DNA of 64,000 bases from Allobosea sp. WAO (GCF_001509835.1 NZ_JXTJ01000003.1:372001-436000), one strand, 5' to 3'. Positions 17,160-26,094 are shown, counted from the first letter of the stretch. Notes: generated by a model not told the origin, from the sequence alone. Translations and numbers: made by a program.

Positions 17160-18062
17160 ATGTCCGTCACCGAGCTCCCCGTCGAAGATAATTTCTTCCC
17201 CGGCTTCAGGCTGCTCGACGTCGCGACCTCCGGCGCGCGCATTCGCGTGCGCGTCGGCGGGGAGGGGCCGCCGCTGCTCCTGCTCCACGGCTATCCGCAG
17301 ACCCATATCATGTGGCGGCGCATTGCTCCGCAGCTGGCGCAGCGCTACAGCCTCGTCTGCCCGGATCTGCGCGGCTACGGCGATTCGGCGAAGCCGCCGA
17401 CCTCCGCCGATCATTCCCCCTATTCGAAGCGCGCCATGGCGCAGGACATGGCCGAGGTCATGTCTGCGCTCGGGCACGAGCGCTTCTTCGTCGGCTCGCA
17501 TGATCGCGGCGCCCGTGTCGGGCACCGGCTGGCGCTGGACCATGCCGAGCGCGTGCTGAAGCTCGCGACCCTCGACATCGCGCCGACGCGGGAGATGTAT
17601 CGCGACACCGGCGACGCTTTCGCCCGCGCCTACTGGCACTGGTTCTTCCTGATCCAGCCGGCGCCGATGCCGGAGAACATGATCGGCGCCGATCCCGAAT
17701 TCTACTGGACGAGCCGCCGCGCCTCCGACATGCGGCTGTTCGAGCCCCCAGCGCTCGCCGAATATCTTCGCTGCTTTGCCGATCCCGCGACGATCCACGC
17801 CAGCTGCGAGGATTATCGCGCCGCGGCGACGATCGACATTGCCCATGACGACGCCGATGGCGGCAGGAAGCTCGAATGTCCCATGCAGGCTCTCTGGGGC
17901 GATCGCGGAGCCGTCGGCAAGTGCTTCGACGTGCTCGCGCTCTGGCGTGAGCGGGCTGTGGATGTGCGTGGGAAGGCATTGCCCGGCGGGCACTATCTGG
18001 CCGAAGAGCTTCCAGACCTCGTCGCCGCAGAATTTGCCGCGTTTTTTGGAGAAGTCGCATGA
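17160..18062 (+). CDS. haloacetate (fluoroacetate) dehalogenase-like hydrolase
   Basis: A 300-residue alpha/beta hydrolase that keeps the catalytic set of fluoroacetate dehalogenase. The nucleophile is D115 in SHDRGARVGHR, with carboxylate-binding R116 and R119. The acid is D139 in LDIAPT and the base H278 in GGHYLAEE. The halide-pocket residues H160, W161 and Y219 are present (YWHWFF; CEDYRAA). These match the known family arrangement almost residue for residue. It would hydrolyse a haloacetate to glycolate. ATG 17160 has GAGG upstream. Its stop overlaps the next gene by four bases, linking it to a tartrate-dehydrogenase-like enzyme. Confidence 0.85.
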   Translation: MSVTELPVEDNFFPGFRLLDVATSGARIRVRVGGEGPPLLLLHGYPQTHIMWRRIAPQLAQRYSLVCPDLRGYGDSAKPPTSADHSPYSKRAMAQDMAEVMSALGHERFFVGSHDRGARVGHRLALDHAERVLKLATLDIAPTREMYRDTGDAFARAYWHWFFLIQPAPMPENMIGADPEFYWTSRRASDMRLFEPPALAEYLRCFADPATIHASCEDYRAAATIDIAHDDADGGRKLECPMQALWGDRGAVGKCFDVLALWRERAVDVRGKALPGGHYLAEELPDLVAAEFAAFFGEVA

Positions 18063-19138
18063 GCCGGACCAATCGCGTCTACCGCATCGCCGTCATCGCC
18101 GGGGACGGCATCGGCAAGGAGGTGATGCCCGAGGGGCTGCGCGTGCTCGAGGCGGCTTCGAAGAAGTACGGTTTCGAGCTGCGGCTCGACGAGTTCGACT
18201 TCTCCTCCTGCGACTACTACGCCAAGCACGGCAAGATGCTGCCGGACGACTGGAAGGAGAAGATCGGCGGCCATGACGCGATCTATTTCGGCGCCGTCGG
18301 CATGCCCGCCCAGGTGCCGGACCATGTCTCGCTCTGGGGCTCGCTGCTGCTCTTCCGCCGCGAGTTCGACCAGTACGTCAATCTGCGCCCCGTGCGCCTG
18401 ATGCCGGGCGTGCCCGGCCCGCTCGCCAATCGCAAGCCCGGCGATATCGACTTCTTCGTCGTGCGCGAGAACACCGAGGGCGAGTACTCGTCGGTCGGCG
18501 GGCGCATGTTCGCCGGCACCGAGCGCGAGATCGTCATGCAGGAGACGGTGATGAGCCGTGTCGGCGTCGACCGCGTGCTGAAATACGCTTTCGAGCTGGC
18601 CCAGCGCCGGCCGCGCAAGAAGTTGACCTCGGCCACCAAGTCGAACGGCATCTCGATCACCATGCCGTACTGGGACGAGCGGGTGAAGGAGATGGCGAAG
18701 AACTATCCGGGTGTCGCCGTCGAGCAGTACCATATCGACATCCTGACCGCGCATTTCGTGCTGAATCCGGACCGCTTCGACGTCGTCGTCGCCTCCAACC
18801 TGTTCGGCGACATCCTCTCGGATCTCGGCCCGGCCTGCACCGGCACGATCGGCATCGCCCCTTCCGGTAACATCAACCCGACCGGCGATCATCCCTCGCT
18901 GTTCGAGCCGGTCCATGGCTCGGCTCCGGACATTTATGGCCAGGGCATCGCCAATCCCGTCGGCATGATCTGGTCGGGCGCGATGATGCTCGACCATCTC
19001 GGTGAGACCGAAGCCGCCAAGGGGATCGAGGCCGCGATCGAGCGTGCTCTCGGCGACGAGCGCACCCGCACCCGCGATCTCGGCGGCAAGCTCGGCACCG
19101 AGGCCGCGGGCAAGGCGATCGAGCAGGCGCTGGGTTGA
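18059..19138 (+). CDS. tartrate dehydrogenase-like beta-decarboxylating dehydrogenase
   Basis: A 359-residue member of the isocitrate/isopropylmalate dehydrogenase family, closest in pattern to tartrate dehydrogenase/decarboxylase (TtuC). It has the N-terminal IAVIAGDGIGKEVMPEG, substrate arginines in LRPVRLMPG, VVRENTEGEYSSVGG, the catalytic K in ATKSNG, the metal aspartates in ASNLFGDILSDLG, and the cofactor loop EPVHGSAPDIYGQGIANP. Glutamate/aspartate arrangement suggests NAD use. It oxidises a 2-hydroxyacid with or without decarboxylation. The ATGA overlap with the dehalogenase gene suggests joint expression. Confidence 0.87.
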   Translation: MSRTNRVYRIAVIAGDGIGKEVMPEGLRVLEAASKKYGFELRLDEFDFSSCDYYAKHGKMLPDDWKEKIGGHDAIYFGAVGMPAQVPDHVSLWGSLLLFRREFDQYVNLRPVRLMPGVPGPLANRKPGDIDFFVVRENTEGEYSSVGGRMFAGTEREIVMQETVMSRVGVDRVLKYAFELAQRRPRKKLTSATKSNGISITMPYWDERVKEMAKNYPGVAVEQYHIDILTAHFVLNPDRFDVVVASNLFGDILSDLGPACTGTIGIAPSGNINPTGDHPSLFEPVHGSAPDIYGQGIANPVGMIWSGAMMLDHLGETEAAKGIEAAIERALGDERTRTRDLGGKLGTEAAGKAIEQALG

Positions 19139-19209
19139 CGATAGGGACGGCGCATGACCACAAATTCCGGCCGGTGCCGGTAAGACGCAAGACTTAGGGA
19201 GGCGACAAG

Positions 19210-19914
19210 GTGCCTGATCTGACGTTTTCGCTGCTCGAACCGGCGCTCTGGGGCAAGCTCTTCGAGATCATCGCGCTCAACATCGTGTTGTCGGGAGACA
19301 ATGCGGTGGTGATTGCGCTCGCCTGCCGGGCGCTCGCGCCCGAACAGCGTGCCAAGGGCATCGCACTCGGCGCCGGCGTCGCGGTTCTGCTGCGTGTCGT
19401 CTTCACGGTGCTCATCGCCTCCCTCCTGAACATGCCGTTCCTGCACATCATCGGCGCGGCGCTGCTCGTCTGGATCGCGGTCAAGCTCGTCATCGAAGAC
19501 GGCGAGAGCGACGAGAATGCGGTCGCTGCCAGCAGCAAGCTCTGGAAGGCGGTGCAGACGGTGGCCATCGCCGACATCGTGATGAGCCTCGACAACGTGC
19601 TCGCCATCGCGGCCGTGGCAAAGGACTCCATCCCGCTGCTGATCGGCGGGCTGATCATCTCGATCCCGCTGATCGTGCTCGGCGCCTCGCTGATCACTAA
19701 TCTCCTCTCCCGTTTCCCGATCCTGGTCTGGGCCGGGGCCGGCCTGCTCGGCTGGGTCGCGGGCGAGATGTTCGAATCCGACCCCTGGTTGATCGGCAAG
19801 CTCGGCGAGACGCTGGCCCATCAGCTCGAATACCCCGCAGCCATATTTGGGGCCCTGCTCGTGCTCGGCCTCGGCTATTTCCTCAAGCAACGCCGGCCAG
19901 ATCCGGCCCTCTGA
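19210..19914 (+). CDS. TerC family integral membrane protein, copy 1
   Basis: A 234-residue membrane protein of the TerC/YjbE family with about seven hydrophobic helices. It has the two family signatures LSGDNAVVIALACR and MSLDNVLAIAAVA with their membrane-embedded aspartates. Members export or handle metal ions, often manganese. GTG start at 19210 follows AGGGAGG. It is followed 19 bases later by a second TerC gene. The leader is too short to hold a yybP-ykoY manganese riboswitch. Confidence 0.88.
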   Translation: MPDLTFSLLEPALWGKLFEIIALNIVLSGDNAVVIALACRALAPEQRAKGIALGAGVAVLLRVVFTVLIASLLNMPFLHIIGAALLVWIAVKLVIEDGESDENAVAASSKLWKAVQTVAIADIVMSLDNVLAIAAVAKDSIPLLIGGLIISIPLIVLGASLITNLLSRFPILVWAGAGLLGWVAGEMFESDPWLIGKLGETLAHQLEYPAAIFGALLVLGLGYFLKQRRPDPAL

Positions 19915-19933
19915 TACAGGGACTGACCGACCC

Positions 19934-20677
19934 ATGGATTTCTCATCTTCAACCTTCTGGGCTTCGCTGCTCCAGATCATCTGGATCGACCTGCTGTTGT
20001 CCGGCGACAATGCGGTCGTCATCGCGCTCGCCGTCCGTTCGCTGCCGGAGAAGCAGCGCAAAATGGGCATCCTGCTCGGCGCCGGCGCTGCCGTCGGCCT
20101 GCGCATCCTCTTCGCGGTGATCGTTTCCTATCTGCTCAACATCCCGTTCCTGAAGGTGGTCGGTGCGCTGCTGCTGTTCTGGATCGCGATCAAGCTCGCA
20201 AAGGGCGAGGAAGAAGCGCATGGCGACGTCGCGGCCAGCGATAATCTCTGGAAGGCGGTGCGCACCATCGCCATTGCCGATGCGGTGATGAGCCTCGACA
20301 ACGTGCTGGCGATCGCCGCGGCGGCGCGGGGGCATTTCGAACTCTTCATTTTCGGGTTGCTGCTGACCATCCCGTTGATCGTCTTCGGCGCCCGCATGCT
20401 GTCGACGATCCTCGAGCGTTATCCGATCCTGATCTGGCTCGGCGCCGCGCTGCTCGGCTGGATCGCCGGCGAGATGCTGCTCTCCGATATCGCCGTGCTG
20501 CAGTGGCTGCAGACCGCCATTCCGAGCTGGGTGACGAGCGTGCCGGTTTCCGATACCAACCCGGCCGGTCTCGCCCCCGCCAAGCTGCCGTTCTACTCGG
20601 CGGCGGTCATCGGCGCGGCCTTCGTCGTCGGCGTCGCCTACATTCTGAAGAAGAAGCCGGTCAACCAGCCGGGCTGA
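19934..20677 (+). CDS. TerC family integral membrane protein, copy 2
   Basis: A 247-residue TerC/YjbE protein, a tandem paralogue of the preceding gene with the same paired motifs (LSGDNAVVIALAVR, MSLDNVLAIAAAA). It has an extra C-terminal loop of about 25 residues (SWVTSVPVSDTNPAG) before the last helix. Start ATG 19934 matches the paralogue; an upstream extension overlaps copy 1. The pair may act as a heteromeric metal transporter. A strong terminator follows, inside the coding part of the convergent gene. Confidence 0.88.
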   Translation: MDFSSSTFWASLLQIIWIDLLLSGDNAVVIALAVRSLPEKQRKMGILLGAGAAVGLRILFAVIVSYLLNIPFLKVVGALLLFWIAIKLAKGEEEAHGDVAASDNLWKAVRTIAIADAVMSLDNVLAIAAAARGHFELFIFGLLLTIPLIVFGARMLSTILERYPILIWLGAALLGWIAGEMLLSDIAVLQWLQTAIPSWVTSVPVSDTNPAGLAPAKLPFYSAAVIGAAFVVGVAYILKKKPVNQPG

Positions 20678-20684
20678 GTAGCGC

Positions 20685-21296
20685 TCACGCTAGCTGAATG
20701 AACGCGGCGGCCATGGTTTCATGGCCGCCGTTTTTTATGATCCGGCTGATGCCGCGGGCCGGCGCGCCCGGCCGGTCGGGGTCTTCGACCGCAAAGCCGT
20801 CGAGGCCCGCGAGCCGAACCTCGAAGCTCTCGGGCGGACGCCGGAAACCGGTGCCGAGCGCCTTCACATAGGCCTCCTTGGCACTCCACAATTGCGCGAA
20901 GGCGAGCGGCCGTGCCGGTGCGGGCAGGGCCTGAAGCATCGCCTGCTCGGAAGGATGCAGCGCCGCCAGCGGCGGTTGCGTCGCGATGTCGATCTGCTCG
21001 ACATCGACGCCGACCGGGCCATGGGTCAGGGCGAGCGCGACAAGGCCCGCGCGCGTCGCCAACGAGACATGCAGGCCGCTGCCAAGGGGCGCTGCGATTA
21101 CCGGCCGGCCGCCGGGCTCGTGCTCGATCCTCACGTCGTCCGGCTCAAGGTTGAACTGTGCGGCGAGAATGGTGCGCGCCAGCCCGCGCCGCAGCGCCGA
21201 GCGCTCGGCCAGCGTGGCGGGGCGGTGATCGGTCGCGACGAGCCAGACGGCCGGCAGGGCCGCAGCGCTTTGGTCGGGGGAGGAGAGCCAGAGCAT
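20685..21296 (-). CDS. 4'-phosphopantetheinyl transferase superfamily protein
   Basis: A Sfp/AcpT-type enzyme of about 203 residues that moves phosphopantetheine from CoA to a carrier protein. The two signature motifs are present: GVDVEQID (D98, E100) and WSAKEAYVKALGTG (K140, E141, K145). A stretch EPGGRPVI near residue 60 is also typical. ATG 21296 gives the best N terminus, but ATG at 21344 or 21371 are possible; none has a clear ribosome-binding site. No polyketide or peptide synthase is in the window, so the target carrier is unknown. Its last codons carry a terminator for the opposite strand. Confidence 0.85.
   Translation of the reverse strand: MLWLSSPDQSAAALPAVWLVATDHRPATLAERSALRRGLARTILAAQFNLEPDDVRIEHEPGGRPVIAAPLGSGLHVSLATRAGLVALALTHGPVGVDVEQIDIATQPPLAALHPSEQAMLQALPAPARPLAFAQLWSAKEAYVKALGTGFRRPPESFEVRLAGLDGFAVEDPDRPGAPARGISRIIKNGGHETMAAAFIQLA
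20705..20736 (+). terminator. rho-independent terminator after terC pair
   Basis: A perfect 11-bp stem CGGCGGCCATG / CATGGCCGCCG with GTTT loop is followed by TTTTTTA. It lies wholly within the last codons of the convergent phosphopantetheinyl transferase gene, where the stem encodes GGHETMAA. Confidence 0.9.
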
Positions 21297-21427
21297 ACGC
21301 CGTTCTAGACGCGATCCGCAGCTCTGTCGTGACGGGCTCTCCATGCGCGGCCCGCCTTGCGCTGTATTCATGTGCTGGCCGCGTCGCCACCATTGACGCC
21401 GGCCCCCCGAGAAGCTTCGAACAACTC

Positions 21428-22159
21428 ATGTCCCATCCGGAAACTTCCTCCGCATCCGCCGGCCCGGCACAGCTGACGCTCGCCGGCATGATGCTCGGCC
21501 TGCGCCGGGTTTCCGTGCTCCTGCCGGGCATCGTCGTCTTCGCCGTCGCCTTCGGAGCCGCTGCCTCAGCCAAGGGGCTGAGCCTGCTCGAGGCACTGTT
21601 GATGAGCGGGCTGGTCTATGCCGGCGTCGCCCAGCTCGTCGCCATGGAGATCTGGCGTCCCGAATGGACCTGGGGAGCGATTGCCGGGCTCGCCTTCGTG
21701 ACGGCGACCGTCAATGCCCGCTCGATCCTGCAGGGAGCTTCGCTGCAGCCCTGGTTCGCCCGCTATCCGCGGTTGGTCAACGCCTTCCAGCTCTTCGTCT
21801 TCACCGACGCCAACTGGCTGATCGGCACGCGCTACCGCGCCGAGGGCGGCAATGATCTCGGCGTCGTGCTTGGCCCCGGCCTGTGCCTGTGGACCGTCTG
21901 GGTCCTCGCTACCATCCCCGGCTACCTGCTCGGCTCGCTCGTCGCCGATCCCCGCCAATACGGCATCGACCTCGTCATGCCGATCTTCTTCGCTGCCATG
22001 ATCGTGCCGCTCTGGCGCGGCCGCCGCGCTGCATTGCCCTGGGTGATCGCAGGCGTGGTCGCGCTCGTCGCGGCCAAGCTGATCGACGGCTATGCCTTCA
22101 TCATCATCGGCGCGCTCTCCGGCGCCCTTGCCGGAGCCTTCCTCGATGACGCTGCCTGA
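21428..22159 (+). CDS. azlC: AzlC family branched-chain amino-acid exporter subunit
   Basis: A 243-residue inner-membrane protein with about five to seven helices and AzlC features: FAVAFGAAASAKGLS, LLMSGLVYAGVAQLVAMEIW, and TATVNARSILQGASLQPW. With AzlD it forms a two-component exporter (BrnFE type) of branched-chain amino acids. ATG 21428 was preferred over an open upstream extension. It overlaps azlD by 14 bases. A branched-chain aminotransferase gene lies shortly downstream, in keeping with this role. Confidence 0.88.
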   Translation: MSHPETSSASAGPAQLTLAGMMLGLRRVSVLLPGIVVFAVAFGAAASAKGLSLLEALLMSGLVYAGVAQLVAMEIWRPEWTWGAIAGLAFVTATVNARSILQGASLQPWFARYPRLVNAFQLFVFTDANWLIGTRYRAEGGNDLGVVLGPGLCLWTVWVLATIPGYLLGSLVADPRQYGIDLVMPIFFAAMIVPLWRGRRAALPWVIAGVVALVAAKLIDGYAFIIIGALSGALAGAFLDDAA

Positions 22160-22463
22160 TCCCGGCGCCTGGGGGCCTTATCTCGTCATCGTCGCGATGG
22201 CGCTGGCGACATATCTCTGCCGCATCTCCGGCGTGGTGCTGATGGGCTTCGTGCCGCTGACGCCGCGCGTCCGGCGCGGCCTCGCGGCGCTGCCGGGCTC
22301 GATCGTCTTCGCCACTGTGCTGCCGCTGATCGAGCGCCTCGGCCTGGCCGCGGGTCTCGCACTGGTCGCCGCGATCCTCAGCATGGTGCTGCGGCGCAGC
22401 GAATTGCTGGCGCTGCTCGTCGGCATGGCCACGGTCTCGCTGGCCCGCGCCTTCGGCCTTTGA
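22146..22463 (+). CDS. azlD: AzlD family branched-chain amino-acid exporter subunit
   Basis: A 105-residue protein with three to four hydrophobic segments, the usual size for AzlD (BrnE). The sequence ATYLCRISGVVLMGFVPLTPRV matches the family in part, with the conserved arginine and proline loop. It starts inside the end of azlC (14-base overlap) and is thus coupled to it. Confidence 0.86.
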   Translation: MTLPDPGAWGPYLVIVAMALATYLCRISGVVLMGFVPLTPRVRRGLAALPGSIVFATVLPLIERLGLAAGLALVAAILSMVLRRSELLALLVGMATVSLARAFGL

Positions 22464-22647
22464 CTGCCGGCCTGTCCGAGAACGTGCCGGGCAGGCTGCG
22501 CGGATTTGCTCCTCACATCGCGACCCATCACCGGTTACGATCGGAGCCATCACATCATTCGTTCGTCGCGTCCGGGCCCCTGTGTTGACGCCACGGGGGC
22601 AGGGGCAGACGGTGCGGGTCAACAAGACTGACAGATCGGAGCGCCTT

Positions 22648-23508
22648 ATGGCTTGGTATTCGCAAACCTGGAGCTGGTTCGAAGGGGAGTGGCACGAAGG
22701 CAATCCCGGCATCATGGGGCCGCGCTCCCATGCGAGCTGGCTGTCCTCGACCGTCTTCGACGGCGCCCGCCATTTCGACGGCGTCACCCCCGACATGGAC
22801 AAGCACGCCGCGCGCGTGAACCGCTCCGCCGACGCGCTCGGTCTGAAGGCGACGGTCCCGGTCGAGGAGATCATCGCGCGCACCGCCGAGGGCGTGAAGA
22901 AGTTCGCTCCGGGCACCGCGATCTACGTCAAGCCGATGTACTGGGCCGAGGCCGACGGCCTCTCGACCATCATGGCCGACCCGGACTCGACCAAGTTCTG
23001 CCTGTGCCTGTTCGAGGCGGCGATGGGCGACCCCGGCAAGGGATTCTCGGTGACCAAGGGCGCCTATCGCCGCCCGACCATGGAGACCATGCCGACAGAT
23101 TCCAAGGCCGGCTGCCTCTATCCCAACAATGCCCGCATCCTGCGCGAGGCCAAGGGCCGCGGCTTCGACAATGCGCTGGTGCTCGACATGCTCGGCAATG
23201 TCGCCGAGACCGGCACCTCCAACATCTTCCTCGCCAAGGACGGCGTGGTGAAGACGCCGGTCCCGAACGGCACCTTCCTCAATGGCATCACCCGCCAGCG
23301 CGTCATCTCGCTGCTGCGCGGCGCCGGCGTGCCGGTCGAGGAGACCAGCCTGAGCTATGCCGATTTCGAGCAGGCCGACGAGATCTTCTCCTCGGGCAAC
23401 TACTCGAAGGTGATGCCGATCTACCGGATCGACGACCGGCAGGTTCAGCCCGGCCCGATGTTCCGCAAGGCGCGCGAACTCTACATGGACTTCGCCCACT
23501 CCAAGTAA
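22648..23508 (+). CDS. branched-chain amino-acid aminotransferase (class IV PLP)
   Basis: A 286-residue fold-type IV PLP enzyme that transfers amino groups between branched-chain amino acids and 2-oxoglutarate. The PLP lysine is K153 in DSKAGCLYPNN. ETGTSNIF and LNGITRQRVISLL are the cofactor phosphate-binding segments. Start ATG 22648 follows GGAG. A TGTTGAC / GTCAACA inverted repeat lies upstream at about 22583-22625. It is close to azlCD and is followed 14 bases later by a nitronate monooxygenase, so an operon is likely. D-amino-acid or 4-amino-4-deoxychorismate activity cannot be excluded. Confidence 0.86.
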   Translation: MAWYSQTWSWFEGEWHEGNPGIMGPRSHASWLSSTVFDGARHFDGVTPDMDKHAARVNRSADALGLKATVPVEEIIARTAEGVKKFAPGTAIYVKPMYWAEADGLSTIMADPDSTKFCLCLFEAAMGDPGKGFSVTKGAYRRPTMETMPTDSKAGCLYPNNARILREAKGRGFDNALVLDMLGNVAETGTSNIFLAKDGVVKTPVPNGTFLNGITRQRVISLLRGAGVPVEETSLSYADFEQADEIFSSGNYSKVMPIYRIDDRQVQPGPMFRKARELYMDFAHSK

Positions 23509-23522
23509 CCGGAGTTCCCCGC

Positions 23523-24506
23523 ATGGCCCGCCTCGCCACCCGCCTGACCGAGCGCTTCGGCATCGAGCATCCGATCCTCTCGGCGCCGATGGCACTCGCT
23601 GCCGGTGGGGCGCTGGCGGCGGCGGTGACGCGGGCCGGCGGGCTCGGCCTGATCGGCGGCGGCTATGGCGATGGCGACTGGCTGAGGACGCAATATGAGG
23701 CGGCCGGCAACACGCGCACAGGCTGCGGCTTCATCACCTGGTCGCTGGCGAAGCAGCCGCATCTGCTTGGCGAGGTGCTTGCCCATCGCCCGGCGGCGCT
23801 GATGCTCTCCTTCGGCGATCCCGCGCCCTTTGCGGCCGAGATCGACGCTGCCGGCATTCCGTTGATCTGCCAGTGCCAGAGCATCGCCCATGTCAGGGCG
23901 GCGCTGGCAGCCGGCGCCTCCGTCATTATCGCGCAGGGCACCGAAGCCGGCGGCCACGGTCATGCCCGGGCGACGCTGCCCTTCGTTCCCGAGGTTGCGG
24001 ATCTGCTCGCCCGCGAAAGCCCCGAAACGCTGCTGCTGGCTGCCGGCGGCATCGCGGATGGCCGGGGCCTCGCCGCAGCGCTGATGCTCGGCGCCGATGG
24101 CGTGCTCGTCGGTACCCGCTTCTGGGCGAGCCGCGAGGCGCTCGTCCACCAGAACCACCAGGCCGCGGCCATCGCCGCGACCGGTGATCAGACGGTGCGC
24201 TCTTCGCTCCCTGACATCGCGCGCCGCCTCGACTGGCCGAAGCCCTTCGACATCCGCGTCGGCGACAATGCCTTCATCGCCAAATGGCGCGGCCGGGATG
24301 CCGAATTGCTGGCGGCGGCAGAGATCGAGGGTCCGGCCTATCGCGAGGCCTTCATGGCCGGCGACCCCGATAGGGCCGCCGCGATCTATGGCGAGGCGGC
24401 CGGGCTGATTACGGATGTGCCCCCGGCCGCCGAGATCGTCGCGCGCATGGTCACGGAAGCGGCCGAGCAGTTGCGCCGTGGTGCTGGCATCGTCGCCGAA
24501 GGCTGA
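23523..24506 (+). CDS. nitronate monooxygenase (NMO/2-nitropropane dioxygenase family)
   Basis: A 327-residue FMN-dependent TIM-barrel oxygenase of the NMO family, which detoxifies nitronates such as propionate 3-nitronate. Features are the N-terminal FGIEHPILSAPMALAAGG, the GGLGLIGGG loop, the GTEAGGHGH FMN-binding segment near residue 140, and AAGGIADGRGLAAALMLGADGVLVGTRF. GGAG lies before ATG 23523. It probably shares a transcript with the aminotransferase 14 bases upstream. The next gene is convergent and ends 6 bases away. Confidence 0.86.
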   Translation: MARLATRLTERFGIEHPILSAPMALAAGGALAAAVTRAGGLGLIGGGYGDGDWLRTQYEAAGNTRTGCGFITWSLAKQPHLLGEVLAHRPAALMLSFGDPAPFAAEIDAAGIPLICQCQSIAHVRAALAAGASVIIAQGTEAGGHGHARATLPFVPEVADLLARESPETLLLAAGGIADGRGLAAALMLGADGVLVGTRFWASREALVHQNHQAAAIAATGDQTVRSSLPDIARRLDWPKPFDIRVGDNAFIAKWRGRDAELLAAAEIEGPAYREAFMAGDPDRAAAIYGEAAGLITDVPPAAEIVARMVTEAAEQLRRGAGIVAEG

Positions 24507-24512
24507 GCAGCG

Positions 24513-26039
24513 TCAGCGCAGCAGCCGCAGCAATCCCGCCAGCTTCAGCCCGCCGAGCGCGAGCGCGGCGTAAAGCGCTGCCGCCAGCAGGCTGAGCGCG
24601 CCGAGCGCCAGCAGCCTGGGCTCGAAGGCAAAGCCGGCGAGGGCGCCCTGGAGCGGCAGTGCCAGCAGGCGCGCGGCGAGCCCGGCGCAGGCGGCGGCTG
24701 CCGCGACGATCAGGATCAGGCCTGGAAGCTTGCGATCCGGCCGGGTCCAGCCGCTGCGCAGGGCGAGCACGAACAGCGCCCCGACATTGATCCAGGCACC
24801 GGCCGCGGTCGCGAGCGCGAGGCCGGGCGCCCCGAGATCGCGCCAGAGCAGCAGCTTCAGCGCGACATTGGCGGCGATGGCGGCGAGCGAGACGATCATC
24901 GGCGTCGTCGTGTCGCCGCGCGCCTGGAAGCTCGAGACCTGCGAGCGGATCAGCACGATCGCAGGCAGGCCGATCGCATAGGCGAAGAGTACGGTGCCCG
25001 ACGCCTGGCTCGCGGCTGCGTCGAAGCGGCCGCGCTCGAACAGCGCCGAGACGATCAGCTCGGGAATGGCGAGGAAGGCTGCGGCGAAGGGCGCGGCCGC
25101 GAAGATCGTCAGCGCTATCGCTCGGTTCTGCGCCTTGTCGGCCTTGGCCTCGTCGCCGGCGGCGATGGCGCGGCTCATCGTCGGCAGCAGCACCGTGCCG
25201 ACGCCGATGGCGATGACGCCGATCGGCAGCTGGTAGAGCCGCTCGGCATAATAGAGCGCGGCGTAGGCGCCGGCGGGCAGCAGCGAAGCGATGATCGTAT
25301 CGGCGAAGATCGCGATCTGAACGCCGGCCGAGCCGATCACAGCCGGTCCGAGTGCCTTGAGGAAGCGCTTGACCTCGCCGTCGAGCCGCGGTCGCGTCAA
25401 CGCTGCCGAAACGCCTTCCCGCCGGGCGGCGACCCAGAGCAGCAGCCATTCCAGCACGCCGGCGGCGGCGACACCCCAGGCGGCGGCATGCGCCGCGCTC
25501 GGGAACAGGAAGGCGACGGCGAGCGCGCCGATCAGGCTGACATTGAGCAGGATCGGCGCAGCGGCGGCGGCGGCGAAACGGTCGACCGCGTTGAGATTGG
25601 CCGAGAGCAGCGTCACCAGCGTTATGAACAAGAGATAGGGGAAGGTGATCCGGGTCAGCGCCACCGCGAGATCGAAGCGCTGGGGATCGCCGACGAAACC
25701 GGGGGCGAGCAGGCGCACCAGCTCCGGCATGAACGGCAAAGCGAGCCCCAGGATCACCAGCTGGACGACGAGGTTCAGCGTGAAGACCCGGTCCGAGAAG
25801 TGCTGCGACGCCGCCGCGCCCGATTTCTCGCGGATGCGGGCGAAGGCCGGGATATAGGCCTGGTTGAAGGCCCCTTCACCGAAGATGGCGCGGAAATGAT
25901 TGGGCAGGCGCAGCGCCACCGAGAATGCGTCCATCAGTGGCCCGGCACCGAGCACGGCGGCGAGCACGATGTCGCGGGCGAAGCCGGAGACGCGCGAAAG
26001 CAGCGTGAAGCCGCTGACCGAAAGGATTTTTCTCAGCAT
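24513..26039 (-). CDS. murJ: lipid II flippase MurJ
   Basis: A 508-residue membrane protein of the MurJ/MviN family with about 14 helices. It moves lipid-linked peptidoglycan precursor to the outer face of the inner membrane. It has the N-terminal TLLSRVSGFARDIVLAAVLG, PNHFRAIFGEGAFNQAYIPAF, and PILLN and RSQVSSFQARGDTTTP segments, all typical. ATG 26039 is the clear start. It is preceded by a GtrB-like glycosyltransferase on the same strand, with a degenerate repeat in the 110-base spacer. Confidence 0.93.
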   Translation of the reverse strand: MLRKILSVSGFTLLSRVSGFARDIVLAAVLGAGPLMDAFSVALRLPNHFRAIFGEGAFNQAYIPAFARIREKSGAAASQHFSDRVFTLNLVVQLVILGLALPFMPELVRLLAPGFVGDPQRFDLAVALTRITFPYLLFITLVTLLSANLNAVDRFAAAAAAPILLNVSLIGALAVAFLFPSAAHAAAWGVAAAGVLEWLLLWVAARREGVSAALTRPRLDGEVKRFLKALGPAVIGSAGVQIAIFADTIIASLLPAGAYAALYYAERLYQLPIGVIAIGVGTVLLPTMSRAIAAGDEAKADKAQNRAIALTIFAAAPFAAAFLAIPELIVSALFERGRFDAAASQASGTVLFAYAIGLPAIVLIRSQVSSFQARGDTTTPMIVSLAAIAANVALKLLLWRDLGAPGLALATAAGAWINVGALFVLALRSGWTRPDRKLPGLILIVAAAAACAGLAARLLALPLQGALAGFAFEPRLLALGALSLLAAALYAALALGGLKLAGLLRLLR

Positions 26040-26065
26040 CGAATGGCGGCTCGTCTCTCCCGCCT

Positions 26066-26094
26066 CGTCATTCCGGCCTCCCGCTGAAATGACG
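26066..26094. repeat. reduced CGTCATTCCGG-type palindrome
   Basis: CGTCATTCCGG at 26066-26076 faces AATGACG at 26088-26094. It looks like a collapsed copy of the element found in full at 59362 and 60474. Confidence 0.5.

Noticed and set aside
19139..19209. Possible yybP-ykoY manganese riboswitch before the TerC genes
   Set aside because: Only 71 bases are available and the conserved riboswitch core is not visible.
22653..23522. Upstream extension of the nitronate monooxygenase frame
   Set aside because: It runs out of frame through the aminotransferase gene; ATG 23523 has its own ribosome-binding site and the family N terminus.
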